In this document: positions 9,979 through 20,029 of the stretch, piece after piece
Layout of the letters: each line of letters starts with the position of its first letter
How positions within the stretch are numbered: position 1 is the first letter of the stretch
Assembly (NCBI GenBank): GCA_009746045.1
Contig: RPFO01000015.1
Span: 1,037,529-1,099,528 of the forward strand
From: Mesostigma viride
Lineage: Eukaryota > Streptophyta > Mesostigmatophyceae > Mesostigmatales > Mesostigmataceae
Reading direction: 5' to 3'
DNA: 62,000 nt
Program-made: the position numbers and the translations under genes
The notes under the pieces: generated by a model
What the model was told of the DNA's origin: nothing
The model's database searches: none
The model's input: only the letters and a program-made list of their open reading frames with translations

Positions 9979-9992
9979 ACCATTTTCGTCAA

Positions 9993-10530
9993 AGACGGTG
10001 TTAATAATCTAGAGATGCGCCAGTTGCCCTAGTTTGGCTCAGGGCATGTATCAAGGAGACAACCAGCGCAGGCCAGAAATCGGGAGAATCCGGACCATGG
10101 TAGCTCGAGCCTGCCGTCATCTTGTCCGCGTTTTCGAGTCGTTCAGGATGATGAATATCAATGGAGATGGAAATGTGTAGCCTTGTGCATTGAAATAATG
10201 GCTGGCTTACGTGTAGAGCGTCTAGATGACCTAGACGGTGGGGCCGGAAACAGCTTGCTTGATCAGGGTGTGTGTTTCGAGCCTAACTGGCCGGGAGTGT
10301 CTAGTGGTGAGCACCATTGCTGCGATCGCTCTCCCACCATTTGCGAGGAAATACCCGCAAACGGAAAACCACTGAAAAGGTCTAGCTAGGCAGTCATTAC
10401 GTTAGCCATGCCATGTTTTCAAACGTCCAAGAACTGCACACGGTGCAAAGGCAAAAATCCGGGGGACAGCACTTTCAAATGTGCGGCGGGAACCAAAAGC
10501 CCGCGTATGCCAGAAAACATCGTGTTGCTC
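9993..10530. other. No gene recognised
   Basis: Unique sequence. A 68-codon plus-strand frame at 10183-10389 has no recognisable features. Confidence 0.4.
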
Positions 10531-10535
10531 ACACT

Positions 10536-11093
10536 GTTCCCCTCCCACTGAGGACTTATGCTCACGTGACGCAGTCACGTGTCTATTACCGTAGTGGTCA
10601 AAATCACTTTGCGTCTAACTACTTTGCGAATCGACCTCGCAAACTGCTATTAATGGGCTTCATTTTGGGTTGCAAAGTTCAAAAGTTACCGCGCCGCGCC
10701 CGCGCCGCGCCGGGCCTTTAGAGCCCGCTCAAGCTTGGCTAGCGAACGCGTCGCGCCACAATTTTCGCGTGAATCAGGTAATAAATCCTTATTTTAAAAA
10801 CATCCTTATCTAATACATCCTTATTGAAGTAATATACCATTACTGCTATATGAACAGAAAGAGACAACGCAGGCCAAGTGACTCGCCTGACCCTAAACAA
10901 GTCGACCGGCTCGCAAACCTAAAACTTTGCCTTCATTTTGGGTCGCAAACTTTAAATTTCACCTTCATTTTGGGTCGCAAAGTAGTTAGTCGCGAAGTGA
11001 TTTTGACCACTACGGTAATTAATTAATTAATTAATCGTGTGAATTAATTAACTAATTAATTAATTACCAATTAACTAATTAATTAATTAATCT
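10536..11093 (+). mobile_element. Second copy of the hairpin/(TTAA)n retroposon end, split by a MITE
   Basis: Here the family is in plus orientation: GTTCCCCTCCCACTGAGGAC, then TTATGCT, the CACGTGAC..GTCACGTG hairpin and TCTATTA. It is interrupted at 10588 and resumes at 11016 as TAATTAATTAA with a long degenerate TTAA tail to about 11093. Confidence 0.75.
10589..11015. mobile_element. 427-bp TIR element (MITE) with TA duplication
   Basis: Terminal inverted repeats of roughly 45 bp begin CCGTAGTGGTCAAAATCACT and end with the complement GATTTTGACCACTACGG. The TA at 10587-10588 and 11016-11017 is the target duplication; this is certain because the host (a TTAA tail) is known from the sister copies. 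Inside, CTTCATTTTGGGTYGCAAA occurs three times. TA targeting suggests Tc1/mariner-type transposition. No ORF. Confidence 0.85.
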
Positions 11094-11178
11094 GCAGCGA
11101 CGCGACGGTGTGGACAACGAATCCAGTGCCAAGCTATGTTGGGCGTTTCTGAGCTGTAGGTTGGGGGTGCATCCTCTC

Positions 11179-11375
11179 ATCCATTTCTGGCCTTGCCTTG
11201 CTTTGCATGCATCACCACAAAACATCAAATTTATTACAATATGTGTGCTAGCTCTATACGGTGGAATAACACAGACATGTCTACCAGATGGCAACACGGC
11301 CATCTGTATGCTAGGGTGAGCACACTATGTGAATGTGCAGGGCCAGCCCACAGCAGCTGTGCCCCTGCTCTACCC
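11179..11375 (-). repeat. Split direct repeat B, distal copy
   Basis: 197 bp beginning ATCCATTTCTGGCC, essentially identical to 11606-11802. Confidence 0.9.
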
Positions 11376-11399
11376 CTTTTGCCAGGGTGGGTGGGTGGG

Positions 11400-11605
11400 A
11401 GGCAAAAGAAACAACCTGCTTCCCTAGAATGGAAGCCCACCCTTTATAGCAACCACCTCTCCAGCCAACCCCTACCTGGGTGGCTGGGGTACGGGTGCCA
11501 GCACAAAAAATATTTTTTCTAAAATTATTTTTTCTTTGGTGCTATACGGCGTTGCATTCTCCGCTCAGCAGGTTAGTCATAGATAAAATGAGCATAGCTC
11601 ACCAA
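11400..11605 (-). repeat. Split direct repeat A, distal copy
   Basis: Matches 16288-16502. Contains TATTTTTTCTAAAATTATTT and ends AGCTCACCAA directly against the next B copy. Confidence 0.9.
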
Positions 11606-11802
11606 ATCCATTTCTGGCCTTGCCTTGCTTTGCATGCATCACCACAAAACATCAAATTTATTACAATATGTGTGCTAGCTCTATACGGTGGAATAACACA
11701 GACATGTCTACCAGATGGCAACACGGCCATCTGTATGCTAGGGTGAGCACACTATGTGAATGTGCAGGGCCAGCCCACAGCAGCTGTGCCCCTGCTCTAC
11801 CC
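11606..11802 (-). repeat. Split direct repeat B, proximal copy
   Basis: Second copy of the 197-bp B repeat, immediately 3' of the recombinase gene in element orientation. About 195 bp of non-coding 3' sequence lies between it and the ORF end. Confidence 0.9.
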
Positions 11803-11997
11803 ACATCTCCTTACATGGCTAACAGCCGAAAATACGTAGGACATGCAAAAAAGAAAACTTAAACTACCTAGCTATGGGGGTACTTTGTCCCAACCCAGGT
11901 TCACCCTCGGGTTAGTTAAACCATTTCCCCCCTGACCTCCCACACAAGGGTGAGGTCAGTTGATAGCTAAAAGACGAGAGATAAAAACAGGAGGACG

Positions 11998-12890
11998 TCA
12001 AAACTCGACGCCACCGAAGTGGCGCCGGAAAGCCGCTGGGTCAAAACCCAGGGCCTGAGCCCAGAGGGCGGGTGGGATGTCGCGCCCCAGGAGGCTGCGG
12101 TGGAGGCCAATGTAGCGCGTGACCGAGAGGGCCGAAGCCCACCGGCCGCGCAGCTGGATGGCCTCCGGCGACTCGCCAGCGATGGCGTCGTGCGTCGCCC
12201 CCCCATGCCGGAGGCTGTGAAAAGAAAACATCCCTGGGATGCCCATGCGGGCCTGCACAGCCTCCCACTGCTGCCTAGCCTGGCTGTACGTTAAGCCCGA
12301 AAGAGGAGTGCATCCGGGGGCTGGCCAGCCGTCAGACGTCGCAGGAGCCACAAAGAAAGTGGATCCCGGACGAGGACGTGCTGGGCCGCCCCCTGCGCAG
12401 TTTTGGGGTTGCGCAGCACAAGGGCACCGACCATGGGCCCTGGCTCGAGAAGGGGGTGGCCGGGATGAGCCACATCCCGAACCCGCAGCCCTAGCGCCTC
12501 GCTAATGCGTAAATACTGCTGGAAAGCAATAATAATCAACGCACTCAAATGCACCTGTCGACGTGAAACTAGCAACAGGGCAGTGAAATAGCAAAGGCGC
12601 CAGGGCATAGGCGGAGGGCTGACAGCCGGAACAAGCCGCTGCCAACCTGCTAGCAGGCGGTCCGCCAGTACCCAATTCCGAACAATGTCGGGGTAGTACA
12701 GGTGCAGACAGGCCTTGGCATGCTGGCATAAGGTACGCCCCCGCCCGCCCTGGCATGGTAGACAGCAGAAATCCACTCACAGAAAATGGCTTCCGCGTCA
12801 GCTGGGTCGACAGGGCCAGGTGGCGCCCACGCCACGTAGACAGCCGCCGCACGCCGGTACGCTGGCAAGGTAGACACAGGGTTGACTGTG
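11998..12890 (-). pseudogene. Tyrosine recombinase of the DIRS-like element, frame-broken
   Basis: Three frames together give one domain. 12890-12740 has STLPAYRRAAAVYVAWA. 12776-12291 has LRISEALGLRVRDV with the first catalytic Arg. 12351-11998 has HSLRHGGATH (H-x2-R) and RYIGLHRS with the nucleophile Tyr. Breaks lie near 12890, 12740 and 12295. The enzyme would join the circular DNA copy to the target. It follows RT-RNase H and the 2A-like motif. Confidence 0.85.
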
Positions 12891-14925
12891 CCTCCAAAAG
12901 TGCCAAGTCCCGAGGGCGTCGCGCCCCCTCAGGCCCAGGGTTGGGATGCACGTCACCACACCGGGTCAAGTCAGGAATCCAAGCGCCACGCCGACTGGCC
13001 TTGTCAGCTGGGTTGTGGTCGGTAGCCACCCAGACCCAGTGGCTCTGCATGTCGCCAGCCAGTGACAGAGCGCAGTAGCGCCGAACCAGCTGGTTGAGGC
13101 GGTAGGAAGACGACCGCCCTCTGACAAACGCCCCCACCACAGCACTGGAGTCTACGAGCCGGACGACTCGCTTACCTCGACACGCCTTGGTCCGGCACGA
13201 CCACTCGACCCCCTGTGTCGCAGCAATCGCCTCCTTGACGTTGATGTGGTTAGGCTGCCCCCGCCACCGGTAGGACAGTGCCGTACGCCAGTGGCCACTA
13301 TCCAGCAGGCTGTAGTCCCCCTCCTCCATGCGCTCCAGGTCCCAGTCCTCCCCAGACGTTAAAGCTGTCGTCCGCCACCCCCGCGCTTCGCGCCGGGTCG
13401 CCAGCCGGGCACAATCGGCCCCAGGCAGGTCCCTGTAGACCACCCCACCGCCGGAGCCGCTCGCATCACTTGCGACGACCCGGTCAGAAAGGGGCCGGGC
13501 CCTGGCCGCCCTCAAAAAGGGGGCCAGGTCGATCGCCGCCTGAAGCTCCTGGCGGGCCCCCGCAGGGAGGCGCCAGCGGCGCCCAGGCAGGGAGGCATTC
13601 ATGGCTGCTAGCAGCCGGTACGTCTCAGACCACACCGAAAGCATGGGGCGGCACAGCAGATGCATCCACACCCACTTCCCAAGCACAGAACTAAGTTCGC
13701 GGTAGTATGTAAACCCGCGATCTAAGATTCTATGAGTAGCAGCGATAACTGCCACCACACGCTCAGGAACAGGCACCACGTCACCATCTCTTTGGTGAAT
13801 GACACCCACCGCCTGCACACCAGTCTGCTCTGCTGTCGCCCGTACCACCTTGTCAGACTTCTGCACCAGCCCAACAGCGGCGTAGGCAGCCTGAACACGA
13901 TCTAGCTGCTGATTCACCCCATCCACCGACGCACAGTGGGTGAAATGGAGGTCATCGATCGTCACAGCATGCATACCTTCCAGATCCTGCCGAGATTCGA
14001 AGCACGGCGAGGGCGCCAAGGGCGCAGCAGGGTCCTCCTCCAGCCTCAGCCGGACGGTCTCCCCCGCCTCGTTGGCCTCCGCCACCAGGATCAGCGCGGA
14101 CATGTTGATGCTCAGCCCACGACTAGCCTCCAACGGCGGCTTGGGGCCACAGCGGTACAACACAGACTGATGCACACACTGGGCCACGGCGACGGCCAGC
14201 TTGTTGCCCATTGGCCAGCACAACATCCACGGCCACACCTTCCGACGAGCCCCACTCAGGCCCACCAGATCCGACCACACCGGCATCCACGCACAGTACC
14301 GCCGCATCCAAACTGGCAGGCGGAGTCTGTTGTAGTACGAATCCAAATCTGATACGCCCCCAAAAACATCCTCCCCAGCGCGCGTGGGCAAATCGCAAAT
14401 CACGCCAAGGTGTGGTAAAAAAGCGGGCATAGGATCTGGTAGTGGCATGTTGCCACGCCGGTTGTCCACAATCAGCCGTATACGGCCGTCGGGCTTTCCG
14501 ACCCCAAAAGTACCGTTCACCATAGGCGGCTCCTCCTCAAAAAATCCACCCAAAATCCCCCTCTCCACACACACCGTGCAAACCCGCGCGAACTCCTCCA
14601 TGCTACACCCCCGCGAGATCCGCATCGACTTCTGCAAGATCCGCTCTGCTGGGCTCAGCGTCCGTACCATCCTACTCTCATCATTCAAAATTGCTCCCCA
14701 AGAGGGGGGTAGTAAGTTCAGCACATCCACTTGGCCACCTTCCCCCGGACCAGGCAAAGCCAAGCGTGCGGCCACTAACGGTTCGTAAGGGGCTCCTTCA
14801 GCATATTCACCCCCATCCACTACAGATCCTGCCATTGCCGCTACGGAACCACCGTTCCGGCGGACAAAGGACCTGCAAGCATCATCGATCCCATCTAGGG
14901 CCGCCTGCTGCAGAGGCCCGGGCAC
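12891..14925 (-). CDS. Reverse transcriptase-RNase H of the DIRS-like element
   Basis: This is a long uninterrupted frame; the same frame nominally stays open to 12502, but sense is lost near 12890. RT motifs seen: GRIRLIVDNRRGN, DLDSYYNRLRLP, MGNKLAVAVAQCVHQ, and a variant active site MHAVTIDDLHF in place of the usual Y-x-D-D. RNase H motifs: VVASDASGSGGGVV, HINVKEAIA, RLVDSSAVVGAF and WVATDHNPADKASR. After RNase H comes CGDVHPNPGP, a 2A-like motif. The first Met at 14925 follows an in-frame stop; the true start or a link to gag is unclear because a C10 run lies just upstream. Confidence 0.9.
12931..12960 (-). other. 2A-like ribosome-skipping motif CGDVHPNPGP
   Basis: The motif matches D-V-x-x-N-P-G-P, with His where Glu is usual. 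It sits between RNase H and the recombinase. In 2A peptides the ribosome skips the Gly-Pro bond. Here it would separate the recombinase from RT-RNase H. The upstream residues (WIPDLTR) are not the hydrophobic run typical of strong 2As, so activity is uncertain. Confidence 0.6.
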
Positions 14926-15121
14926 ACGGGCTGAATCTACAGCAGGCGGGTCTCGCCCCCCCCCCCCATCCAGTTTAACGCCCTAACCGTCTGACAGGCT
15001 AGTGTGCGAGCATTAAAAGCCCGACTCATCCTATCGCGCCTACGGCCTGAGCGTACCTGCTGCCACCAGTCACGAGGTGGCAGGGGTGCTGGAAGAGGTA
15101 GTGGAAGAAGGCACCGCTCCC

Positions 15122-16219
15122 TCACTTGTTGTTGTTGGACGGGCCGCCCTGCCCCTTCTTGCCGGGACCCTGCTCCAGCTTGTGCTGCAGCTTCCCCATG
15201 CTCATCGCCGCCCGCACCGCCGGAGACGCCAGCATTGCTCCACCCTCCTGGAATGGCAGCATTGCCGACGGCGTCCCCTTCCACCCGTCGACCCCACATC
15301 CACCAGCTGGCATGCCGTGATCAGCTTTGCCAGGTACTCGGCTGCTGCCAGCTCCAGAATTACTTCGGAGCGTGGCGTGGCCCAGTAGCCAAATTCTGTC
15401 ACCATCGTGTCCAGAATTCCTGCCATCTGCAGGAGCAGCATCCTCCTCTCCCCGCTGGCTGAGCTGCCGTGCATCGTCAGCATTAACGATGCACGGATTG
15501 ACTTCCCCCCCACGCTCTCTGCGTAGTCCAGCATCCCGGCAGCACCGCCTCCAGCATGTTGCTCACCAGGACCGGCACTGCATGCCCGCTCAGCGCCACC
15601 CCCTTCGTGCGCGCCAGCCTGCCAGCAGTCGCCGCTGCGGCTGGGCTTGCAGTTGCTGGAGTCTTTGCCTGGTCCAGCAGCTTCGACATGGCCGATATCA
15701 GGTCGCCAATATCTCCGCCAGTGCGGGCGTTGCCCGGCGGGATGGAAGCCCCCCGCTGGCGTTGCATAGCCCGTCTCGGTCCCAGCAGCCGACCTATGTT
15801 CCGGTCTAGGTCCGCCACATCCTGGTCGATCGCCCCAGGGCGCCATCCTCCTCGCCAGCGCCCGGTCCACCATGCCCCGCCCCTCCGCTTCCACCTGCCG
15901 AAGGGGGAACACCCCCAGCTCCCACCCCACCTGCTGACACTGGTGGATCCGGCTCTGCAATAGCCTCCCCCAGTTGCGCTGCTAGCACATCGGCCAGGGC
16001 CTCCTCCCCATCCCAGTCGCTGACAAACCCCCTTTTCTCCAACACGTCCATGACGTTCTTGGCACGCCCCGGATTGAGCTTCTGGATCCGCTCTAGCCAA
16101 TGCCCCTCCCCTAGGATCTTCTGGACCGCAGTTGCGGCCTCCTTGGGGGTGCATCCCTCCCTGGCTTCTTGCTTGAGCTTTGCTATGAAATTCCGCTCTG
16201 GGGCTGTCACTGAGGTCAT
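15122..16219 (-). pseudogene. gag-like ORF of the DIRS-like element, frame-broken
   Basis: It starts MTSVTAPERNFIAKLKQEA at 16219, where the first 138 codons are open. The sense then moves through two more frames: about 15800-15560 (DLDRNIGRLLGPRRAM, DIGDLISAMSKLLDQAKTP), 15560-15320 (GKSIRASLMLTMHGSSASGE, LQMAGILDTMVTEFGYWATP), and back at 15313-15122, ending in KKGQGGPSNNNK. At least three indels are needed. The protein is helical with no zinc knuckle, as in many DIRS gag-like proteins. Assignment rests on position in the element. Confidence 0.65.
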
Positions 16220-16287
16220 GGTGGGTTATAATGCTTGATGTGTTATATTGCGTTTTGTTTTTTGTGATGTGGTCACTTGAGGTTCTC

Positions 16288-16502
16288 AGGCAAAAGAAAC
16301 AACCTGCTTCCCTAGAATGGAAGCCCACCCTTTATAGCAACCACCTCTCCAGCCAACCCCTACCTGGGTGGCTGGGGTACGGGTGCCAGCACAAAAAATA
16401 TTTTTTCTAAAATTATTTTTTTTTTTTTTCCTTTGGTGCTATACGGCGTTGCATTCTCCGCTCAGCAGGTTAGTCATAGATAAAATGAGCATAGCTCACC
16501 AA
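16288..16502 (-). repeat. Split direct repeat A, 5' copy
   Basis: This is the 5' terminal repeat of the element on the minus strand and presumably holds its promoter. It is longer than the distal A copy mainly by extra bases in a T run. Confidence 0.9.
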
Positions 16503-16597
16503 TTCAAGCTAAGTTCTGCTTTATAAAAGTCAATAAATCAATCAGTCGTTCACCACCATCAGCATCCATTCCATGGAGGGCTATGTACATGACGCAG

Positions 16598-16870
16598 TTG
16601 AATTGAATTGAATTGAATTGAATTGAATTGAATTGAATTGAATTGAATTGAATTGAATTGAATTGAATTGAATTGAATTGAATTGAATTGAATTGAATTG
16701 AATTGAATTGAATTGAATTGAATTGAATTGAATTGAATTGAATTGAATTGAATTGAATTGAATTGAATTGAATTGAATTGAATTGAATTGAATTGAATTG
16801 AATTGAATTGAATTGAATTGAATTGAATTGAATTGAATTGAATTGAATTGAATTGAATTGAATTGAATTG
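16598..16870. repeat. (AATTG)n microsatellite, about 55 perfect copies
   Basis: 273 bp of uninterrupted AATTG pentamers lie 95 bp beyond the end of the DIRS-like element. Confidence 0.98.
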
Positions 16871-16970
16871 TAACATAACTCCGTTGGGAGTAAATGTAGC
16901 ACATATCCTACCGGTAACGCGCTAAAAATAGAAAAGACGCTATTTTAGTCACATTTTCCCTAGGACAATT

Positions 16971-17032
16971 AATCAATTAATTAATAGACACGTGACTGCG
17001 TCACGTGAGCATAAGTCCTCAGTGGGGGGGAA
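16971..17032 (-). mobile_element. Third copy of the hairpin/(TTAA)n retroposon end
   Basis: It carries TTAATCAATTAATTAATAGA, the CACGTGACTGCGTCACGTG hairpin, then GAGCATAAGTCCTCAGTGG. Minus orientation, 5' truncated, no clear target duplication. Confidence 0.7.
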
Positions 17033-17717
17033 CCTGGGATGGAATGGATTATGTAAGCTATCTAGGTCCTAGTTACAGGGTTGTGGGCACCACGGCCCGA
17101 ATCGCTAGGATTCCCAGGATGGCGATTTTATTGTCGATGCAGAAACCAATAAGATTTGGAGACTCGATGGCACTGTCAGTCGTCGCTGCGCAGGCAGTGA
17201 CAGCGGTCAGCGTCAGGCTGGAGCGTGCGGGCGTTCGGTTGAAGGTGGCGATGACCGAAAAGCGAGGGGGTGCAGGCGGGGATGGGGGCGGAGATAATGC
17301 AGGGTGGTGATGGAGGTGGGGGTGGAGGTGGGGGGGTAGGGGGGGCGGGTTGAGGACTTATGCTTTCAATCACCGTTTCGATTCTTCCTGCCAACGCGTC
17401 GAGGCGACGCCGACGGTTGGCTCGGGTGGCCAGGTAGAATGAATCTGCGTCTGCACGCATAAGAAAAGCGTGCAGGCTGAGGAGGTTTCGGAGGCGGCCG
17501 CGCGAGGCGGGGCGAACCTGGCTCACTGCCGACCCGTTGCTCTCTTCGACAGCCCAAGGGCTGCGAACGCAAAGGGGCGGGAAGGGGAGTTAGGCAGATC
17601 CCACTGCTAGAGCCGCGAAGCTGCGGGGTCGCGAGCGTCGTCATTAATAGTTGAGAAGGGTTCGCAGCGCGGGTGCAAAGCGAACGAATTTAGGGGGACG
17701 ACCAGGCCCAGCAGTCA
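17033..17717. other. No firm gene; G-rich patch
   Basis: 17290-17345 is GGTGGAGGTGGGGG-rich. A 116-codon minus-strand frame (17176-17526) contains a proline run opposite this patch and RANRRRRLDALAGRIETVIE. It could be an exon or retroelement remnant but has no diagnostic motif. Confidence 0.35.
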
Positions 17718-18145
17718 CACCTTTGCGGAGTGCCTGATCAGAATATACGCTTGGCTGATTTCGATAGTACCGGCTACGCCCCCTTCTAATAAAAGAAGGA
17801 TCCAGCCGTGTTCAGCCCGTCTCACGTTGCGAGACTGAACAAGTCTCGCGTGCAGACACGTGTGTAGTACTCCTACACACAGATCTCGAGTGATTTACCT
17901 AGTACCAAATCCGAAAGGCTTGCATCACTCCCCGGACAGGAGAACTTTTGCGGATGACTGTAGATGTAAGTTGGCGATGCCATGGTAACCGGAGACGTCC
18001 GTCCTATAGTCAGCGAAAGTTGGTGCGAGAGGTCCCCAGTTCGATTCCGGTCGGATTCATTTGCAGATCGCGTTTTTCCGCGTTTTCCGCGGCCCGGCAC
18101 TGAACGCAAATGGTTTTCACCTTTGCGGAGTGCCTGATCAGAATA
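17718..18145. mobile_element. Short insertion flanked by 28-bp direct repeats, with a tRNA-like B box
   Basis: The 28-bp phrase starting CACCTTTGCGGAGTGCC occurs at 17718-17745 and 18118-18145, bracketing 372 bp. Within it, CCCAGTTCGATTCCGGTC (about 18039-18056) matches a Pol III B box (GGTTCGANTCC-like), and TCCGTCC..GGTCGGA could form an acceptor-like stem. This suggests a SINE or tRNA-derived insertion, but no good A box and no tail were found. Confidence 0.4.
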
Positions 18146-18407
18146 CCTGAGCTGAAGTGGCCCCGGCAGATCCCCACGCGTGCTGGGCCGGGAGCGGGTG
18201 GCCGTCGATGCCGGTGATTAATTAATTAATTAGACTCGTGCTCCCGTTGGGGAGTCACGGAGCATTAACCCCGATGGATGGATGGATGGATGGGTGCAAA
18301 CAGTCCTACCGGTCTAATCTGTCTACATCAGCTACCTACAACATCTATCTAAACAACATCACTAACTACAACATCTATCTAAACAACATCACGCTACCCT
18401 AGGGGAG

Positions 18408-20015
18408 CTATCTGGCGTGCCTCCCGCGGGTTTGCAAACGCGGGCGCTTCCCCACGGGGGGGGGCTCGTTGTCCTCTATGACCTGGGCCCACTTGGCCTT
18501 GTCCATCATCTTCGTCCAAATCACGGAGAGGCCTAGGCCCCCCATGTCCTCTACGAGCTGTTCTTTGAAGGTGCGGGCCTTGCGGCGTCTAACATCACTG
18601 GGCCCGGCCCACGTCAGGAGGTGCCGGCCAGGCTGAGCTGGGCGCAGTCCCGCGGGAGGGCCACGTGAGGTGTCCACCTGGTTGGTGCGAGCTAGGTGCC
18701 CTACGAGCTGCAGGCGCCGCTGCTTAATGGTGCTGGTGATATATGGCATGCCCAGGTAAAGGTCCTCATTGCGGACATGAGCAGCATATCCTACTCTGAA
18801 AATGGATCGCAGCATGTTGGTGACCGCGCCGTCCAGCTCGCGGGCCAGGTCAGCGGTGAGGGTCCACGTCTCGGCCCCATACGTGAGAACAGGAAGGACG
18901 AGGACCATAAACAGGTCCTGTTTCTCGACCTTGCCAAGGGGCTTGCGCCACAGGGCCCGGTAATGGCGTTAAGCGTGCCAGGCGAGGGAGATGCGATGGT
19001 CCACATCAGCCTCGCAGCTGGGAAGCAGGCTGCCCAGCAGCTTGACGCGGTCCCGATACAGGACTCGAGAGCCATCAAGGAGATAGAGGGGTGGCGGTGA
19101 GTGGGTGAGCCCAACCGCCAAGGCCTCTGTCTTCTTGCTGACCTCAAGCCCCACTGCACGGGCTTCGATAGCCATGCAGGCAGTCAAGCCATGTCTGCAC
19201 GTGTCCAGTGTCCTCGAAGAGGGTGGTGTCGTCTGCGTAGATGATGTCCGCCAGCCAAATCTCCGTTTCCGCTCTGCCATGCCAGAATTTGTTAGCAACC
19301 TGCACCCCTGGTTCCCTACTGTACCCACGATGCGGGCAAATCGCTTGCGCGCCTGAATCATTACGTATTCGACCACAATAATGAACAGGTAGGGCGACAG
19401 CACGCAGCCCTGCCACACCCCCTTCTGTAAAGGGCATGGGGGCGTGGTCCCGTAAGAAGTGCGCACCGAAGTGGTGGACCCTTCATACAGGTTGCGGATG
19501 ACAGCAATAAGGGGGCGGGGGATCCGGAACAGCTCGAGGATGTCCCAAAGCGCAGGCCAGAAAACCGAATCGAAGGCTTTGATGAAGTCCACCAGCACAA
19601 GGTGCAAAGGGGACTCACCAGGCTGAAGGCGTTGCAGTTCCTCCACAAGTCGGCGAGTAGCGAAGAGCACCTGTACTGTGTTGCGACCTGAACGGAAGCC
19701 GCGCTGAGTCTCGCTGAGGTGACCGTCCAGGGCCGTGCGCAGGCGGTTCAGGATGAGCCGCATAAGAAGCTTGAGGGGGGCACTTTGAATGCACACCCCT
19801 CTGTAGTTGCCGGGGTCGGCTGGCGACCCCTCAGTGTTCTTGTACAGCATCGTGCGAAAACTGTGTTGCCAGGCCGCTGGAGGCGGTTGCGACGACAGCA
19901 GAAGGCGGTTGCAGATGTCCCGGAAGAGCAGCATAACACTGGTGTCCTCAAATTCGGCTGCAAGTTTCACAACTGCGGCAGGAATCTCGTCGGAGCCCGG
20001 CGGTGGCTGCGTCAT
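18408..20015 (-). pseudogene. LINE reverse transcriptase and C-terminal region
   Basis: RT motifs in order: GFRSGRNTVQVLFATRRL, LVLVDFIKAFDSVFW, PLQKGVWQGCVLSPYLF, then after a frame change ADIIYADDTTLFEDTGH (about 19260-19205) and back to EVSKKTEALAVGL. The C-terminal part (18908-18408) has LPVLTYGAETWTLTADLA and YITSTIKQRRLQLVGHLART, the usual end of such LINE proteins. Breaks near 19310, 19180 and 18960. Intact catalytic residues suggest fairly recent loss. Confidence 0.88.
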
Positions 20016-20029
20016 AACGCAGGCGCTGG

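Larger units (their letters stand above)
11179..16502 (-). mobile_element. DIRS/PAT-like tyrosine-recombinase retrotransposon
   Basis: Read on the minus strand, the order is A (16288-16502), gag, RT-RNase H, tyrosine recombinase, B (11606-11802), A (11400-11605), B (11179-11375). This A-ORFs-B-A-B pattern is the split-direct-repeat structure of PAT/Kangaroo/TOC elements, which replicate through a circular intermediate and integrate with a tyrosine recombinase. Repeat copies are nearly identical (A differs mainly by a T run), so the insertion is fairly recent, but gag and recombinase frames are broken. No target duplication is expected or seen. Confidence 0.9.

Noticed and set aside
16504-16904. 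NSIQF-repeat protein on the minus strand
   Set aside because: It is only the (AATTG)n array, open in all three frames.
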